A stretch of DNA of 64,000 bases from Nageia nagi (Eukaryota; Pinophyta). The position numbers and the translations under genes were made by a program. Of this stretch, positions 45,525 to 58,758 are shown in pieces. Each line of letters opens with the position of its first letter. Position 1 is the first letter of the stretch. The DNA is taken from positions 181,598,001-181,662,000 of the forward strand of contig JBITNC010000001.1 in the NCBI GenBank assembly GCA_050084985.1. Reading direction: 5' to 3'. Below the pieces are notes generated by a model, which saw nothing but the letters and a program-made list of their open reading frames with translations, was not told the origin of the DNA and made no database searches.

Positions 45525-46232
45525 TGAACAATTTAGATAATTACACAATATTGGAACATAAGATAATAGATTACATTAACTGAACTTACAATGGAGCAAG
45601 ATTACAATCAGAGAGCTTAAAACATGTAGCTTCACATAGCCAAAAATGGAGATACAAATCTTTGCAGAAAGAAGAAGTGAAAAATTGTAACTTTTGCCAA
45701 CTTTCTTACAGCGTGTGGCACCCAATGAAAATTCATCAAAGTGTGGCAGAAAATGGTTTCAAATTGAATGTGTTAGTTGTGAGTTCTATTATAGATAAAA
45801 AGCCTATGTACTATTTTACAAAATATGTGATGTAGCTACCATTACATGGATGGTAATAATCTAAGGATATTAGCATAATCAATTTTTTGAAAAGGCTCAT
45901 GAGACTTTTGAGTAGATGCAATTATTGAGTGTAAAGTTAGACTCTATAACCTCTACTAGTATTCTTCTAGTGAGCATTGCTATGGGAGCTCGAGAGCAAG
46001 GTGTGGACATCCATTATAGTGTAGAGTGTAAAGTCAGACTCTACAACCTCTACCAATATTCTTCTAATGAGCACTACTATGGCAGCTCAAGAGCAAGGTG
46101 TGGATGTTTGTTACAGCATAGAGTGTAAAGTCAGACTCTGCAACCTCTACTAGTATTCTTCCAATGAGCGCTACTATGGGAGCTCAAGAGCAAGGTGTGG
46201 ACATCCATTATAGCGTAGTTGAGTTGTCTACA
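45525..46232 (-). repeat. 5' LTR of copia element
   Basis: 708 bp. Carries three copies of a 97-bp unit (starting 45927, 46024 and 46121), one more than the 3' LTR, which accounts for nearly all of the 101-bp difference in length. Confidence 0.92.
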
Positions 46233-49200
46233 CATCCTAAACCCTAAACCCTAAACCTTACATCCCAAATAGTAAACCCTACTCCCTTTATCATAAAACC
46301 TAAACCTTACATCATAAATTATAAAACTTGCATCATAAATCCTAAACCCTACAACATAAACCTTAAACACTAAATCCTTCATCATAAATCATACATCCTA
46401 AACCTTAAACACTTTATAATAAACCCTAAATAATAAACCCTAAACCTTTCATAATACAACCTAAACGTTAAACCCTACACCTTAAACCCTACATCCTAAA
46501 CCCTAAAACCTAAACCCTAAACCCTAAACCTTAAACCCTACATCCTAAACCCCAAACCCTTCATCATAAACCCTACATACTAAACCCTAAACCCTTCATC
46601 ATAAATCATAAATCCTAAATCTTGCATCCTAAACCATAAACTCTAAACCCTTGATCGTAAACCCTAAACCCTACACCCTAAATCCTATATCCTAAACACT
46701 TCATCATAAATGCTAAATCCTTCCTCATAAACCCTAAATCCTACATCCTAAACCCTAAATCCTAAACCCTTCATTATAAATCATAAATCATAAATCATAA
46801 ATCATAAACCGTAATCCTTAAATCCTACATCCTAAATCCTAAACCCTTCATCATAAACCTTAAAACTTGCATCCTAAACACTAAACCCTATATCCTAAAC
46901 CCTAAAATCTTCATCCTAAATCCTAAACCTTGCATTATAAAACCTAAGCCCTAAATCTTACATCATAAACCATAAATCCTATATACTAAACCCTAAACCC
47001 AAAATATTAAACCCTAAACCCTTCACCATAAACCCTCCATCATAAACCTTAAATTGTAAATCCTAAATCATAAAATCTAAACCCTTGATCATAAACCATA
47101 CATCATAAACCCTAAACCCTTCATCATAAACTATAAATCTTAAACTATAAACCCTATAATCATAAACCCTAAATCCTTCATCATAAATGTTAAACCATGC
47201 ATTATAAACCCTAAACCCTACATGGTAAACATAAAATCCTTCATCATAAACCTTAAGCCCTAAACCTTTCATGATAAACCTTAAACCATTTTCCCTGAAC
47301 CATAGATATTAAACCTTGAATCCTAAACCCTTCATCATGAACCATATGTCCTAAACCCTTCATCATAAACCCTAAATCCTACATCATAAACCCTAAACCT
47401 TAAATGTTACACTCTATACCCTACATCCTAAACCCTAAACCATAAATCCTACATCCTAAACCCTAAACCCTAAATCCTAAACCCTAAGCCCTTCATCATA
47501 AACCCTAATCTTTGCATCATAAATAGTAAACCTTACATCATAAACCTTAAACCATACATCCTAAACTTTAAACCCTAAACCATTCATCATAAACCCTACA
47601 TCCTAAACCTTTAACCCTAAACCCTTCATCATAAACCCTAAACCCTACATAATAAACCTTAAACCCTACATCATAAATCCTAAACCTTGAACCCTATATA
47701 ATAAACCCTACATCCTAAACCCTAAAACCTAAAGCCTTTATCATAAACCCTAAACCTTATATCTTAAACCCTAAACCCTTCATCATAAACCCTAAACCTT
47801 AAACCTTACAACCTAAACCCTAAGTCCTTTATTATAAGCCTTATATCCTAAACCCAAAACCCTAAATCCTTTATTATAAATCATAAATCCTAAACCTTGA
47901 ACCATTCATCATAAACACTAAACCTTAAACTCTACACTTTAAACCCTACATCTTAAACACTTTATCATAAAACCTAAACCCTAAACCCTTCATCATAAAC
48001 CCTAAACCCTAAATACTACATCCTTAACCCTAAATCCTAAACCTTAAACCATTTAATATAAACCCTAAACCTTTGATCATAAACCTTAAACCTTAAATCC
48101 TAAAGCCTAAGCCTTAAACCTTGAATCACAAATCATAAACCTTAAACCATAAATATTACACCCTAAACCCTTAATCATAAACCCTATATGCTACATCATA
48201 AATCTTAAATCCTAAATCCTTAATCATAAACCCTACATCCTAAACCATAAATCCTTCATCACTAATCCTAAATGCTACATCATAAACTCTAAACCCTCTA
48301 TCATAAACCCTAAACCTTGAACCCTACACTCAAAACCCTACATTATAACACATAAACACTAAAATTAGAACCATAAACTTTTATCCTAAGCTATAAACCC
48401 TACATCCTAAAACCTAAACCCTTCATCATAAACCTTAAACCCTACATCATAAATAGTAATCCCTACATCATAAACCCTAAACCCTACATCCTAAACCTTA
48501 AACCCTAAACCCTTTATCATCAACCCTAGACCCTAAACCCTTCATCATAAACCCTAAACCCTACATCATAAACCTTAAAAGCTATATCATAAACCCTAAA
48601 AATTATACCCTATACCCTATATCCTAAACCCTAAAACCTAAACCCTTCATCATAAACCCTACATCTTAAACCCTAACACCTTCATCATCAACCCTAAACC
48701 TTAAACCCTACACCCTAAACCCTACATCCTAAACCCTAAACCCTTCATCATAAACCATATATCCTACACCCTAAACAACCATAGACCCTAAACCCTACAT
48801 CCTAAACCCTAAACCCTTCATCATAAACCCTAAACCTTAAACCCTACACCCTAAAACCTACATCTTAAACACTTCATAATAAACCCTAAACCTTAAATAC
48901 TACATCCTAAACCCTAAACCCTAAACCCTTCATCATAAACCCTAAATGTTAAACTATTTATCATAAACCCTAAACCCTCCATCATAAACCCTAAATTATA
49001 AATAATAAACCTTAAACCTTAAATCTTACACCCTAAACTCTACATCCTAAACCATAAACCCTTCATCATAAACCCTAAACCTTAAACCATTCATTATAAA
49101 CCCTAAAACCTTCATCATAAACCCTAAACCCTACATCATAAATCATTAACCCTAAACCTTAAAACCTACACCCTAAACCCTACATCCTAAACCTTAAACC

Positions 49201-49640
49201 CTTCATCATAAACCTTAAACCCTAAACCATTCATCATAAACCTTAAACCATTCATAATAAATCCTAAATCCTTCATCATAAACCTAAAACCCTACATCTT
49301 AAATCCTAAATCTTGCATCATAAATCATAAGCCCTACATCCTAAACCCTAAACCTTTCATTATAAATCTTAAACCTTGCATCCTAAACCCTACACCTTAA
49401 ACCTTACATCCTAAACACTAAACACTTTATTATAAACCCTAAACCCTACATATTAAACCTTAAACTCTAAATTCCTCATCATAAACCCTAAACCTTAAAC
49501 CCTTCAACATAAATCCTAAACCCTAAACCATTCATCATAAACTCTAAACCCTTCATCATAAACTCTAAACCCTTCATCATAAACCCTAAACCCTATATCC
49601 TAAATCTTGAAACCTACATCACGAATCATAAATCCTACAT
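46233..49640. repeat. Telomere-like (CCCTAAA) array, right arm, in 7-bp register
   Basis: Continuation of the left arm beyond the copia insertion. From 46501 to at least 46745 the sequence can be cut into 35 successive heptamers ending mostly in AAA or A without one indel: CCCTAAA, CCTTAAA, CCCTACA, TCCTAAA, CCCTTCA, TCATAAA and so on. CCCTTCA-TCATAAA and CCCTACA-TCCTAAA are frequent 14-bp pairs. No coding; the minus-strand frame 47063-47272 is repeat-derived. Confidence 0.93.
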
Positions 49641-50880
49641 CCCTAATTTTTTAAAACCTTTATTTTTTACAACCCTATTTTTTAAAAACCCTAATTTTTC
49701 AACAACCCTACTTTTTTACAACCCTAATTTTGTAGAACTTTGATTTTTTACAACATTGATTTTTTACAACTCTTTTTTTTACAACCTTATTTTTTATAAC
49801 CTTGTTTTTTTACAACCTTAATTTTTTGCAACCCTAATTTTTTACAACCCTAATTTTTACAACCCTAATTTTTACAACCCTAATTTTTTACAACCCTTAT
49901 ATTTTATAACCCTAATTTTTTACAACCTTGATTTTTTAAGACTATTTTTTTACAACCTAGAATTTTTCAAACCCTAATTTTTTAAAACCTTGGTTATTTA
50001 CAACCTTAATTTTCTAAAACTTTAATTTTTTTATAATCCTAATTTTTTACAACCCTAATTTTTACATACCTAATTTTGCACAACCCTAATTTTTTACAAC
50101 CTTGATTTTTTACAACCTTAATTTTTTAAAACCCTAATTTTTTACAACCATGATTTTTTAAAACCCTAATTATTTTACAACCCTAATTTTTTACAACCCT
50201 AATTTTTATAACCCTAATTTTACCCTAATTTTTATAACCCTAATTTTGTACAACCCTAATTTTATCCTAATTTTTATAACCTTAATTTTTACAATCCTAA
50301 TTTTTATAACCCTAATTTTGTACAACCCTAATTTTATACAACCCTAATTTACCCTAATTTTTATAACCCTAATTTTTACAACCTTGATTTTTATAACCCT
50401 AATTTTTTACAACCTTGATTTTTTACAACCCTAATTTTTACAACCTTGATTTTTTAAAACCTTAATTTTTTTATAACCCTAATTTTTTACAACCCTAATT
50501 TTTACATCCCTAATTTTGTACAACCCTAATTTTTTACAACCTTGTTTTTTTACAACCTTAATTTTTTATAACCATAATTTTTTAAAACCCTAATTTTTTA
50601 CAACCTTAATTTTTTAAAACCTTGATTATTTATAGCCCTAATTTTTACATCCCTATTTTTGTACATCCTAATTTTTTACAACCCTAATTTTTTAAAACAC
50701 TAATTTTTTACAACCATGAGTTTTTAAAACCCTAATTTTTTTATAAACCTAATTTTTTATTATCATAATTTTTTACAACCCTAATTTTACCCTAATTTTT
50801 ACAACCCTAATTTTACCCTAATTTTTACAACCCTAATTTTACCCTAATTTTTACAACCCTAATTTTTTACAACCTTAAAC
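49641..50880. repeat. AT-expanded CCCTAA array (TTTTTACAACCCTAA units)
   Basis: Units of about 14-17 bp, TTTTTTACAACCCTAA, repeat for 1.2 kb with CCTTGA and CCATGA variants. The orientation of the CCCTAA core is the same as in all other arrays. A short CCCTAAACCCTTCATCATAAA remnant follows at 50877-50897. Confidence 0.9.
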
Positions 50881-50897
50881 CCTAAACCCTTCATCAT

Positions 50898-51654
50898 AAA
50901 TATTTAGGGTTAAAATTTTAACTTAAATTTGACTATTTCTAATTTGATTATTTAATGTTGAAGTAGTTTTATTACATTATTATCAACATCATGATTGGCT
51001 TGATGATTAATATGTTGAGGGCTAGAAGGGTTGATGAGGTTTCATATAAAGATGATATTATACCACCATTAATTATGAGAGGATATATATTTCATCATTA
51101 TATGATGAATACTAGATAGCACTAAACATTCATCCTAGGAGAACATATATATCTTCAGATGAAAATAAGGTATATATTATGAATGTATACTCAAATTTTA
51201 TTATATAAGTAGAAATTTAAAATTAATTAAATTTTCACTTTTATGAAATTATATGCTTCTATTAATTAGTTATTATTATGGATAATTTTATAGAATCATC
51301 TTCAATCTTCATCTTGGAAGGATGATGATGATTGTGAGGTAATTAATTAGCATGCATGACTATTTAATTTAATTTTCAATTTTTTCATGAATGATTTTCT
51401 TATTTATAATGATGTTTATATTATACCCAAAGAAAATTCTTATTAACCTCAATTAAGTAATCAATTAGAAGAGATAAAGTAGCCACAAAGTTTTACCTAA
51501 TAGGATGTGCATATCTAAGAGTTGAACCAATGGATGAAAATATGATAGAAGGATTTAGTGATCCTATCACTCTTTATTATAAAGCACTTGTTGTATATCA
51601 TTTTTCAAGATGTAAGGGTTGAAAAATGCATTAAAGGGGAGATGTATAAATACA
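50898..51654. other. Spacer upstream of the SET relic
   Basis: AT-rich, GATGAT-rich in places. Short plus-strand protein-like pieces without recognisable domains; may hold upstream exons of the SET gene. Confidence 0.4.
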
Positions 51655-52553
51655 TTATTATGAAAATGATGGTCTACCTAATATAGAGGGATCATTATCT
51701 CCTACGATTAAGATATATCCCATTGGTCCAATTGAAGCTACTAGATGTGTTGAATATCTAAAAGAGAATGTTAAGGTTGAAATGTTAGAATATGTAGATT
51801 CATCATATGAAGATAGAGAAAATAATATACAAGAAAAAGAAATGAAGGATGAATTCATCAATTACAGGCACCAAATGTTGAGCCAATCGAGCTACCAGAT
51901 GAGTGTGTTAGTGATTTGCATTTAACACATAATATTGTACATTTATACAAGTTTACCTATAACCACAAGGCATATGGTGCATGGCCAATTGGAAAACATT
52001 TTCCAAAAGCTTATGAAAAATTCATTATTATGGTCATTCATATATGATTAAACCTTTAAATATACCTAATGCAGGCATGAGTTTGTTTATATTATTAGAT
52101 GTATGAGTTCATCCCTTCATTGAAAAAGAACCATTAATACCATTTTATGGACCAATCTACAAAATTATGGATTGGAGTATAATAACATCATATTTCTTTA
52201 TTATGGCTAAATATGGTATGTGTGAAAATGCAACATCACAAACAAAAGATGCAAAATATATGTACATTCATGGTCGATCAAAGATACATGAAAATATTGC
52301 AAGATATATAAACAACTCCAAAGGCATAGGTAGTCTAGCAAATTATGATTTTTTAGAATATGTAAATGATAAATATGACTTTATGCCTAAAAAAATTAAA
52401 ATTTTTGTAGCTATGGCTCCTATTGTAACTCTTAACCCTAGTGATGAGATCATAGTGCATTACAACATTAATCAAAATATTCTAGCACATAAGATATGTA
52501 TGGATTTAAGAGATCCAAATGTATTTATTAAAATAATAAAAAAGCATAAATAA
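51655..52553 (+). pseudogene. SET-domain protein relic
   Basis: SET domains usually transfer methyl groups to lysines. The open piece 52167-52553 (128 codons) holds the C-terminal SET motifs: KIHENIARYINNS (canonical N-x-A-R-F-I-N-H-S) and, 40-odd residues later, PSDEIIVHYN (canonical G-E-E-L-T-F-D-Y). Upstream in the same frame NAGMSLFILLDV and IEKEPLIPFYGPIYKI correspond to the SET start (G-x-G-L-F-A) and the E-Y-x-G region, with one TGA where Arg would fit. A frame change near 52025 leads to ELPDECVSDLHLTHNIVHLY and YGAWPIGKHFPKAYEKF, and 51655-51870 is an earlier piece. Asn replaces His in the NHS motif and His replaces Asp in the last motif, so catalytic activity would be doubtful even if expressed. 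It precedes a CACTA transposase relic on the same strand. Confidence 0.65.
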
Positions 52554-52560
52554 AAAGGAG

Positions 52561-53028
52561 ATTATATTAGAAATTGAATAATGTTTGTAGTGTTAGGCAT
52601 GTAGTTATAACTTTAGACTATGTTATTCGCTATTTTTTTGAAGATCCTTAAGGGATGTTGTTTGTTGAAGAATATAATTATTGGAATTATTGATATATTT
52701 TTACTTAAACTCATGTTATTTGTGAAATTTTTATTTAAAATTATGTACTTGTTAAATTTATTAACATATACTTATTAGATATTACAAATACTTGTTAAAT
52801 TTATTTTTTAATTATATTAATTATTTGTAATAAGTAATTTCATAGGCACATCATACTGCAATAGATACACAACATGAGTTAAATATAGTATCTTATATGC
52901 CAACCTTACATCAAAAAGACATTAATTGGAAAAAAGGAAGCAACTAAAGAATATATTAAGTTGGGATGCATATGTGTAATTCATTATAAATCTAAATCCA
53001 ATGGTTCCTATTCATATCATGAATTCAA
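52561..53028. other. Spacer between SET and transposase relics
   Basis: AT-rich, non-coding; nothing recognised. Confidence 0.4.
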
Positions 53029-55830
53029 ATAGTGAAAATGATGAAAGACATTATAATGCTCATGATCAATAGCAAAATGCAATGCATGATTTATTTCAAT
53101 CAATCTATACATATGAAGATGATACAAATGTAGAAATGAATGATAATCCTCATGCACATGATGATGGAAGAGGAGTTGATTTAAAAAATGATAACATGTA
53201 TGCTACTACCAAAACACCTTTATACAATAGAGCATTTATTTCCAAGTTGGAAGCACTCCTACTTATTATGAATATAAAGGTCAAAAATGGATGGTCAGAT
53301 ACAAGTGTCAATGATATTTTGAATTATGTATTTATTTTTAAATTTTTGTTTTCATTTTTGTAAATTTATTAAATATTTTTCAAACTTTGTTTATTATATA
53401 CATAATAATTTTATGGTTTTATTTGTATTATAGGTTACTTAATGAAAAAATGCTTCCAAATAACAATGTCATCCATTATTTATGTATAAAAGCATAATTT
53501 TTTTTGAATAATGTATGGTTAACAAGTGTTTCATACCATACATATGTTAATGATTGCATATTACATAGAGGATGATATGAAAAATTAAGTTATGTCCAAA
53601 GTGTGGTGCAAATAGATATTGTCTAGGAAGTACAAGAAAATATGTTCCTTTGAAGTTTGTTCACCATCTTCCAATTATCTATATATTTATTAGAATGTAT
53701 GTGTGATTCAATTGCAAATTATATGGATTGGCATGCAAAAAATATAAATGAATACACTATATTACACATTCTTGAAGATTCCAGAGTAATGAAACATATA
53801 GAAAATATGTGGCCAGATAAATTTTAGGATGAACCTAAAAGTATCAAGTTGGATTTACCAATTGATGGTGTCAGCACATATTCTATACAATCATATAATT
53901 ATTTAGTGTACCCAAATTTTATAGTCAATTATAAGATACCTCCATGGATGTCCTTAAAAAAAGAATATTTAATGTTAACTCTTTTAGTTCTTGGACCAAA
54001 TAAAGTGAAAAATATGGATATCTACATTGAGACTTTAATTGATGAACTAATACAATTATGGAATGGAATTTATAATGTGATTAACATAAGTATACCCATA
54101 CAATAAAGATCATTCACATTGTATAGCATACTATGTTGGAATATACATGATTATCCTGGTATTAGTGTTTGTTTAGGTATGTATGTATAATTTCTATTAC
54201 ATTTACATTTATATTAAAATTTTTAATTTTCTAAAATTATATATAGTAATTATTCTCTAATAAAAATGTGTTGCAAGATTATGTACAAAAGGTTATCATG
54301 CTTATCCATTGTGTGCAGAAAATCTCATAGCAAGATATTCAAAATACTTGCAAAAGATGAAATACCTTGGCCATAGAAAATATTTACCATTAGATCATGA
54401 GTTTCTAAATATGAAATCATATTTTAATGGTAAAATTGATCACACAAAAACTCTTAAATATACAACTCTTGAGGATTGATTGAAAAGGTACCAAGAAAAT
54501 GAAGAAAATTATTGGATAAAAGCCTTTGAAGAAGGTATTGTTGAAGACCTAGAGGATGTTATTGTTAAAAAAGATGACTTAACTCAAGATAAAATTTAAT
54601 AAAATACTATATCAAACATTCTTTTTAACATGTCATTAATTCAATTATTTTATCAATTAAATGTTTACATTTGCATATATTTTTAAGTATGAACAGATTA
54701 TCCATATTTTATAATCTGGAATACTAGAAGGATTTATTAGTGACACATTTATTGGATCATATGCATATTGTAAAGAATGTTGCTTCATATTTATATTGGT
54801 ATACAACAATCAAAGAATAAAATAGTATTCAAATGAGATATGACTTAAAGGATACCAAAACAAAACATACCTTTTGGGTAACAAAAAATGCAGATGGAAT
54901 AACAAATGCACCTATTCTAGCCTCATGGCTTATGACCAAAGATGAAGTGAATATTCTACATAATCTTGTTAGAGAAATTAAAATACCAATGGGATATGCA
55001 TCATCTCTAAGAAAATCATTCACAATTGATGGAAAAATTATAGAATTTAAGTCTCATGATTATCACAACTTATTGAAGGTATTCTCATATTATATGCATA
55101 TCAAAAACCTTTAATACATTTGTATTTATATATATTTTATTCATCTATATTTTGATTAATATAAATTTTTCTATAGATTATTTTTCCACTTGCAATTCAT
55201 GGATGTATGACTTTACGTATTGATTTATGATACATAATTGGTCAACTATCATTATTTCTAAGGTGTTTCATGCTATTTACAATACCATTCAATGAAAATA
55301 TATAGTGCATTTATTACTATTTTGTATATTTCAATATAATTTAAATACATCTTATGATATTAATCACATTTTCATAACTAGATGGTTAACTTCAAAGGAA
55401 ATACATGTCAATGAAATCCCAAGATGGCAAAGTGAAATTATGGAAATTATTTGTAAATTTGAAAAATAAATGCTTGCTACTTTTATGGATATACAATTTC
55501 ATATATTGAACCACCTAGTAGATGATATTGAAATAGCAGATGTTATAAATACTAGAAGCATGTTTTTTGTGGAAAGATTTTTAAAATTAATTAAAGGATT
55601 TATTAGACAAAAGTAAATACCAAAAGGATCTATGTGTGAGGATATATTATACAACAATATTGTTTTTATGTAAGTGAGTTTCTATCTCAAATTCATGATT
55701 CAACTCCAATGATATGGTTACAAGCAGATAAAGATAATGATAAATTAGAAGGGGAGGTTTTAAAAATAAATAGGATATCATATGCTCTTAATAAATATAC
55801 TAACTACATTTTAGATAATAGTAATTTATA
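53029..55830 (+). pseudogene. CACTA (En/Spm) TNP2-type transposase relic
   Basis: Plus-strand pieces follow the order of plant TNP2 transposases. 53082-53363: TPLYNRAFISKLEALLLIMN, then IKVKNGWSDTSVNDIL. About 53720-53830: MDWHAKNINEYTILHILEDS. 53849-54106: LDLPIDGVSTYSIQSYNYLV, NYKIPPWMSLKKEYLMLTLL and LGPNKVKNMDIYIETLIDEL, the highly conserved transposase core. About 54280-54590: YLGHRKYLPLDHEF. 54833-55114: KIPMGYASSLRKSF and IEFKSHDYHNLL. About 55555-55620: FFVERFLKLIKGFIRQK. Introns, stops and frameshifts separate them. The family cuts elements with CACTA ends. I could not find both ends of the element. Confidence 0.88.
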
Positions 55831-56339
55831 ATAAGTACTATGTACATGTAATTTTGATTTAATTTAATCACTAATTACTAGCAAGTTCATTTTATGTATT
55901 CAAAAAAATTATAGATTATGACATATATGAATCTATAAACCATTTTTATCATAATGAATATGGAGTGTTGTAAAGAGTCAATTGAAATTTATGAAAGTAA
56001 AAGAAGTGCAATTCTAGCACAACATGTTTAGTTTTGTAGTGAACATCTAAGAAGTACACCTATACCTCCACATTTAAAAGATAAAAATTAGCCAAAAGAG
56101 TGTCCAAGATCATGGATAAAGTAAGCAATTGAGGAGAAATTAGCTAAAGGTGCAAAAGAAAAAATTATAAAGATGCTTCAAATATAGATGATGGATGTAA
56201 TTATGAGGTAATTATTTGTTAATTTTTATGGACCTAAGTTTAATTTTTTTTATAATATAGATATTGTTAATATAGATATAATACTTGCAGTAATATAACA
56301 TTTACATAAAAATGTGTGCAGGCATTATCTTTTCCTACA

Positions 56340-56810
56340 ATGTGAGATGGTCAATACTTTAGAATTGAAAAGAAATATATTAATAGAATGATCTTTGAAA
56401 GTGGAGTGATGGTTGATTTTGATCAAGCAAGTCATGCAAATACAAAAGATACAAACTTGATAGAAGAAAAATTACAATATGTTGGGAAAATTCAAGAAAT
56501 CATACAATTGAATTTTAGATCATTCAAATGTGTAGTATTCAAATGTAAATAGTTTTAAGGATTTGTAAATAGAAGATAAATATTGCATGATATACCTATT
56601 GGATATTATGCAATAAACTCTACATGATATTTACCTCAAAAAAAAGATTCATATGTTTTACCACAACATTGTAATCAAATATTTTTTTCTAGATGTATTA
56701 GATGAAAAGATATTGTTTATAATTGATTATGATCCAAGAGAGTATCATGTTGTACATCTTGTTGATGAAAAAACCACCATTTCATTAAATATAGACTTAT
56801 TATAATCTAA
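56340..56810 (+). pseudogene. DUF4216-like C-terminal segment of the CACTA protein
   Basis: GKIQEIIQLNFRSFKCVVFK followed by a Cys/Lys and aromatic pair, then DSYVLPQHCNQIFF and LDEKILFIIDYDPREYHVV after a gap. DUF4216 domains follow the transposase domain in many plant CACTA proteins and carry this layout. Interrupted by stops; same strand as the transposase. Confidence 0.65.
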
Positions 56811-58616
56811 GCTAATAATAACAATGGTGTATATCAGTTTCAAAAGTTATCATAAATGGATTCCATAACTAGTTATCTACATAAAGGTAGACCATGTTTG
56901 TAAGTTTGTGAGTCCTCATAAACCCTCACCCATTAATATTTCAAAAATAAATGTTTTCTATCATAGGGTAAAAATTGCAAGTTTTGAACGGTCCCAATCC
57001 ATTTTGTACAAAAGATAGCAATATATGAGAATCAATACAAATCACCCTAGTAATCAAAATAAGGAGTGCAAACAAAACAAATAAGAAAAGAGCCAACTAG
57101 AGTATCTTCTTGAGAGATTTCCTAATTTTATTGATTCATTTTGGAAAGTTTCTAGAAGCCTAAAATTCAAAGTGATTGTAAATATATTCATATCTTGATT
57201 GAAGTAGTATTTAATTCTATTTGAATTTCATGGATAATTTGAAAACTAAATTTAAGGAACCATTAAAATATTTATGTAATTATCAAATTTGAATAGTTGA
57301 ATACTTACAAATTACATTATATTATCACTTGTAATTTTTATTTATATTTCACATGAATGTTAATTTATAAATAGTACAAACTTTATTTTTTATCTTTGAA
57401 TTTTTTTAATAATCATACATAGATTAGGAATGCCTTTCAAAGCTAATAAACTTGGCCATAAATTTATCAATAAGTAATCAAAATCATCTTGTCCATGAAT
57501 TGAATGTAGAACTCCCTTCATATAGAGTATTAGTAGTTGATTTTTCTACACAATTGAATGATATTAAAAAAAAAAATACATTTAAAAAGAGATTTAATAA
57601 ACAAAAGAATATTGATAATGATCACATATTAATGAAATATATTTAAAAATATTACTACACTTTCTAGTCTAAGTTGATAATAACAATGGTATATATCGCT
57701 TTCCAAAGTTATCATAATTAGATTTCAACATTTGTTTAATTAGCTTACAAAGTTATCATAATTGTATTTTATAATTAGTTCTCTAAATAAATATAGACCA
57801 TGTTTGTAAGGTTGTGGATCCCATCAACCCTCACCCATCAATATATCAAAAAAAATACTATTTAAAGGTAAACATTATAGGTTTTTAAATGGTCCCTATC
57901 TATTTTGTACAAATTATAGCAATATAGGAGAATCAATACAAAATGGACTAAAAAATGTAGAAAAGTGAAAAAAGTACCCTAGTTTAAATCAAAATGAGTA
58001 GTGCAAACAAAATAGAGATGAAGAGAGTTAACTAGAGCATCTTCTTAAGATATTTCCTAATTTTCTTTATTCATATTGGAAGGTATTTAAAAAGCATGAA
58101 ATTTAGAGTGATTGTGAATATATTTGTATATTCATTGAAGTATTATTCAATTCTATTTAAATTTCATAGATAATTTAAAAACTAATTTTAAGGAACCATT
58201 AAAATATTTACATAATTTTAAAATTTGAATAGTTGAAAATAAACAATTTACATGATATTACCACTTGTAATTTTTATTTATATTTGACATGAATATGAAT
58301 GTACAAATAGTGTTTAAAAACTTTATTTATTCTCCTTGAATTATTTAATAATTTTGTGTAGTTTAGGAACTCCTTTCAAATCTAATAAAGTTGGCCATAA
58401 ATTTATGAATAAGTAATCAAAATCATCTTATCCATGAATTGTATGTAGAACTCCATTCATATATAATATTAGTAGTTGATTTTTATACAAAATTGAATGA
58501 TCTAGATAAAAATATATTTAAAATAAATTAATAAACATACTAATATAGATAATGATTGCATACCATTAAAATATATATGAAAATATTAAACATTTTCAAA
58601 CAAATAAGCACTACAC
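56805..58616. repeat. Two-copy direct duplication of about 0.9 kb
   Basis: 56805-57662 and 57668-58616 align in order: AATAACAATGGT (56818/57680), ACCATGTTTGTAAG (56890/57797), AACCCTCACCCAT (56925/57828), TTGGCCATAAATTTAT (57452/58391), AAGTAATCAAAATCATCTT (57472/58411). Spacing drifts from 863 to 939 bp because of indels. Each copy ends near ACTACACTT. The frame 57452-57646 is not conserved between the copies, so it is not supported as a gene. Confidence 0.85.
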
Positions 58617-58758
58617 TTATATTGAAATATCATAATTTTTGCCTAAATATGTAATACACATCATGGATAATTTGTAAAAATAATTAAAAGGACCATTGAA
58701 ATATACTTTAACACATTTACATATTTTTGAAACTCATAATCATTAAACAATATACTTT

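Larger units (their letters stand above)
36038..46232 (-). mobile_element. Ty1/copia element inserted in telomere-like array
   Basis: LTRs at 36038-36644 and 45525-46232, both reading TGTAGACAACTCAACTACG on the minus strand at their outer starts. PBS beside the right LTR, PPT beside the left LTR. Flanking bases share CATC (36034-36037 and 46233-46236), extendable to ACATC by sharing the terminal A of the LTR. The interior has gag, a truncated integrase and RT/RNase H, and is split by a gypsy element at 36986-42583. Internally deleted and with stops; non-autonomous. Confidence 0.93.

Noticed and set aside
33246-50880. A true chromosome end
   Set aside because: The arrays are degenerate, contain nested transposons and are followed by gene relics on both sides, so they are interstitial.
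58603-58616. CACTA terminal at CACTACACTT
   Set aside because: The same word ends both copies of the 0.9-kb duplication, and no inverted partner or 3-bp duplication was found.
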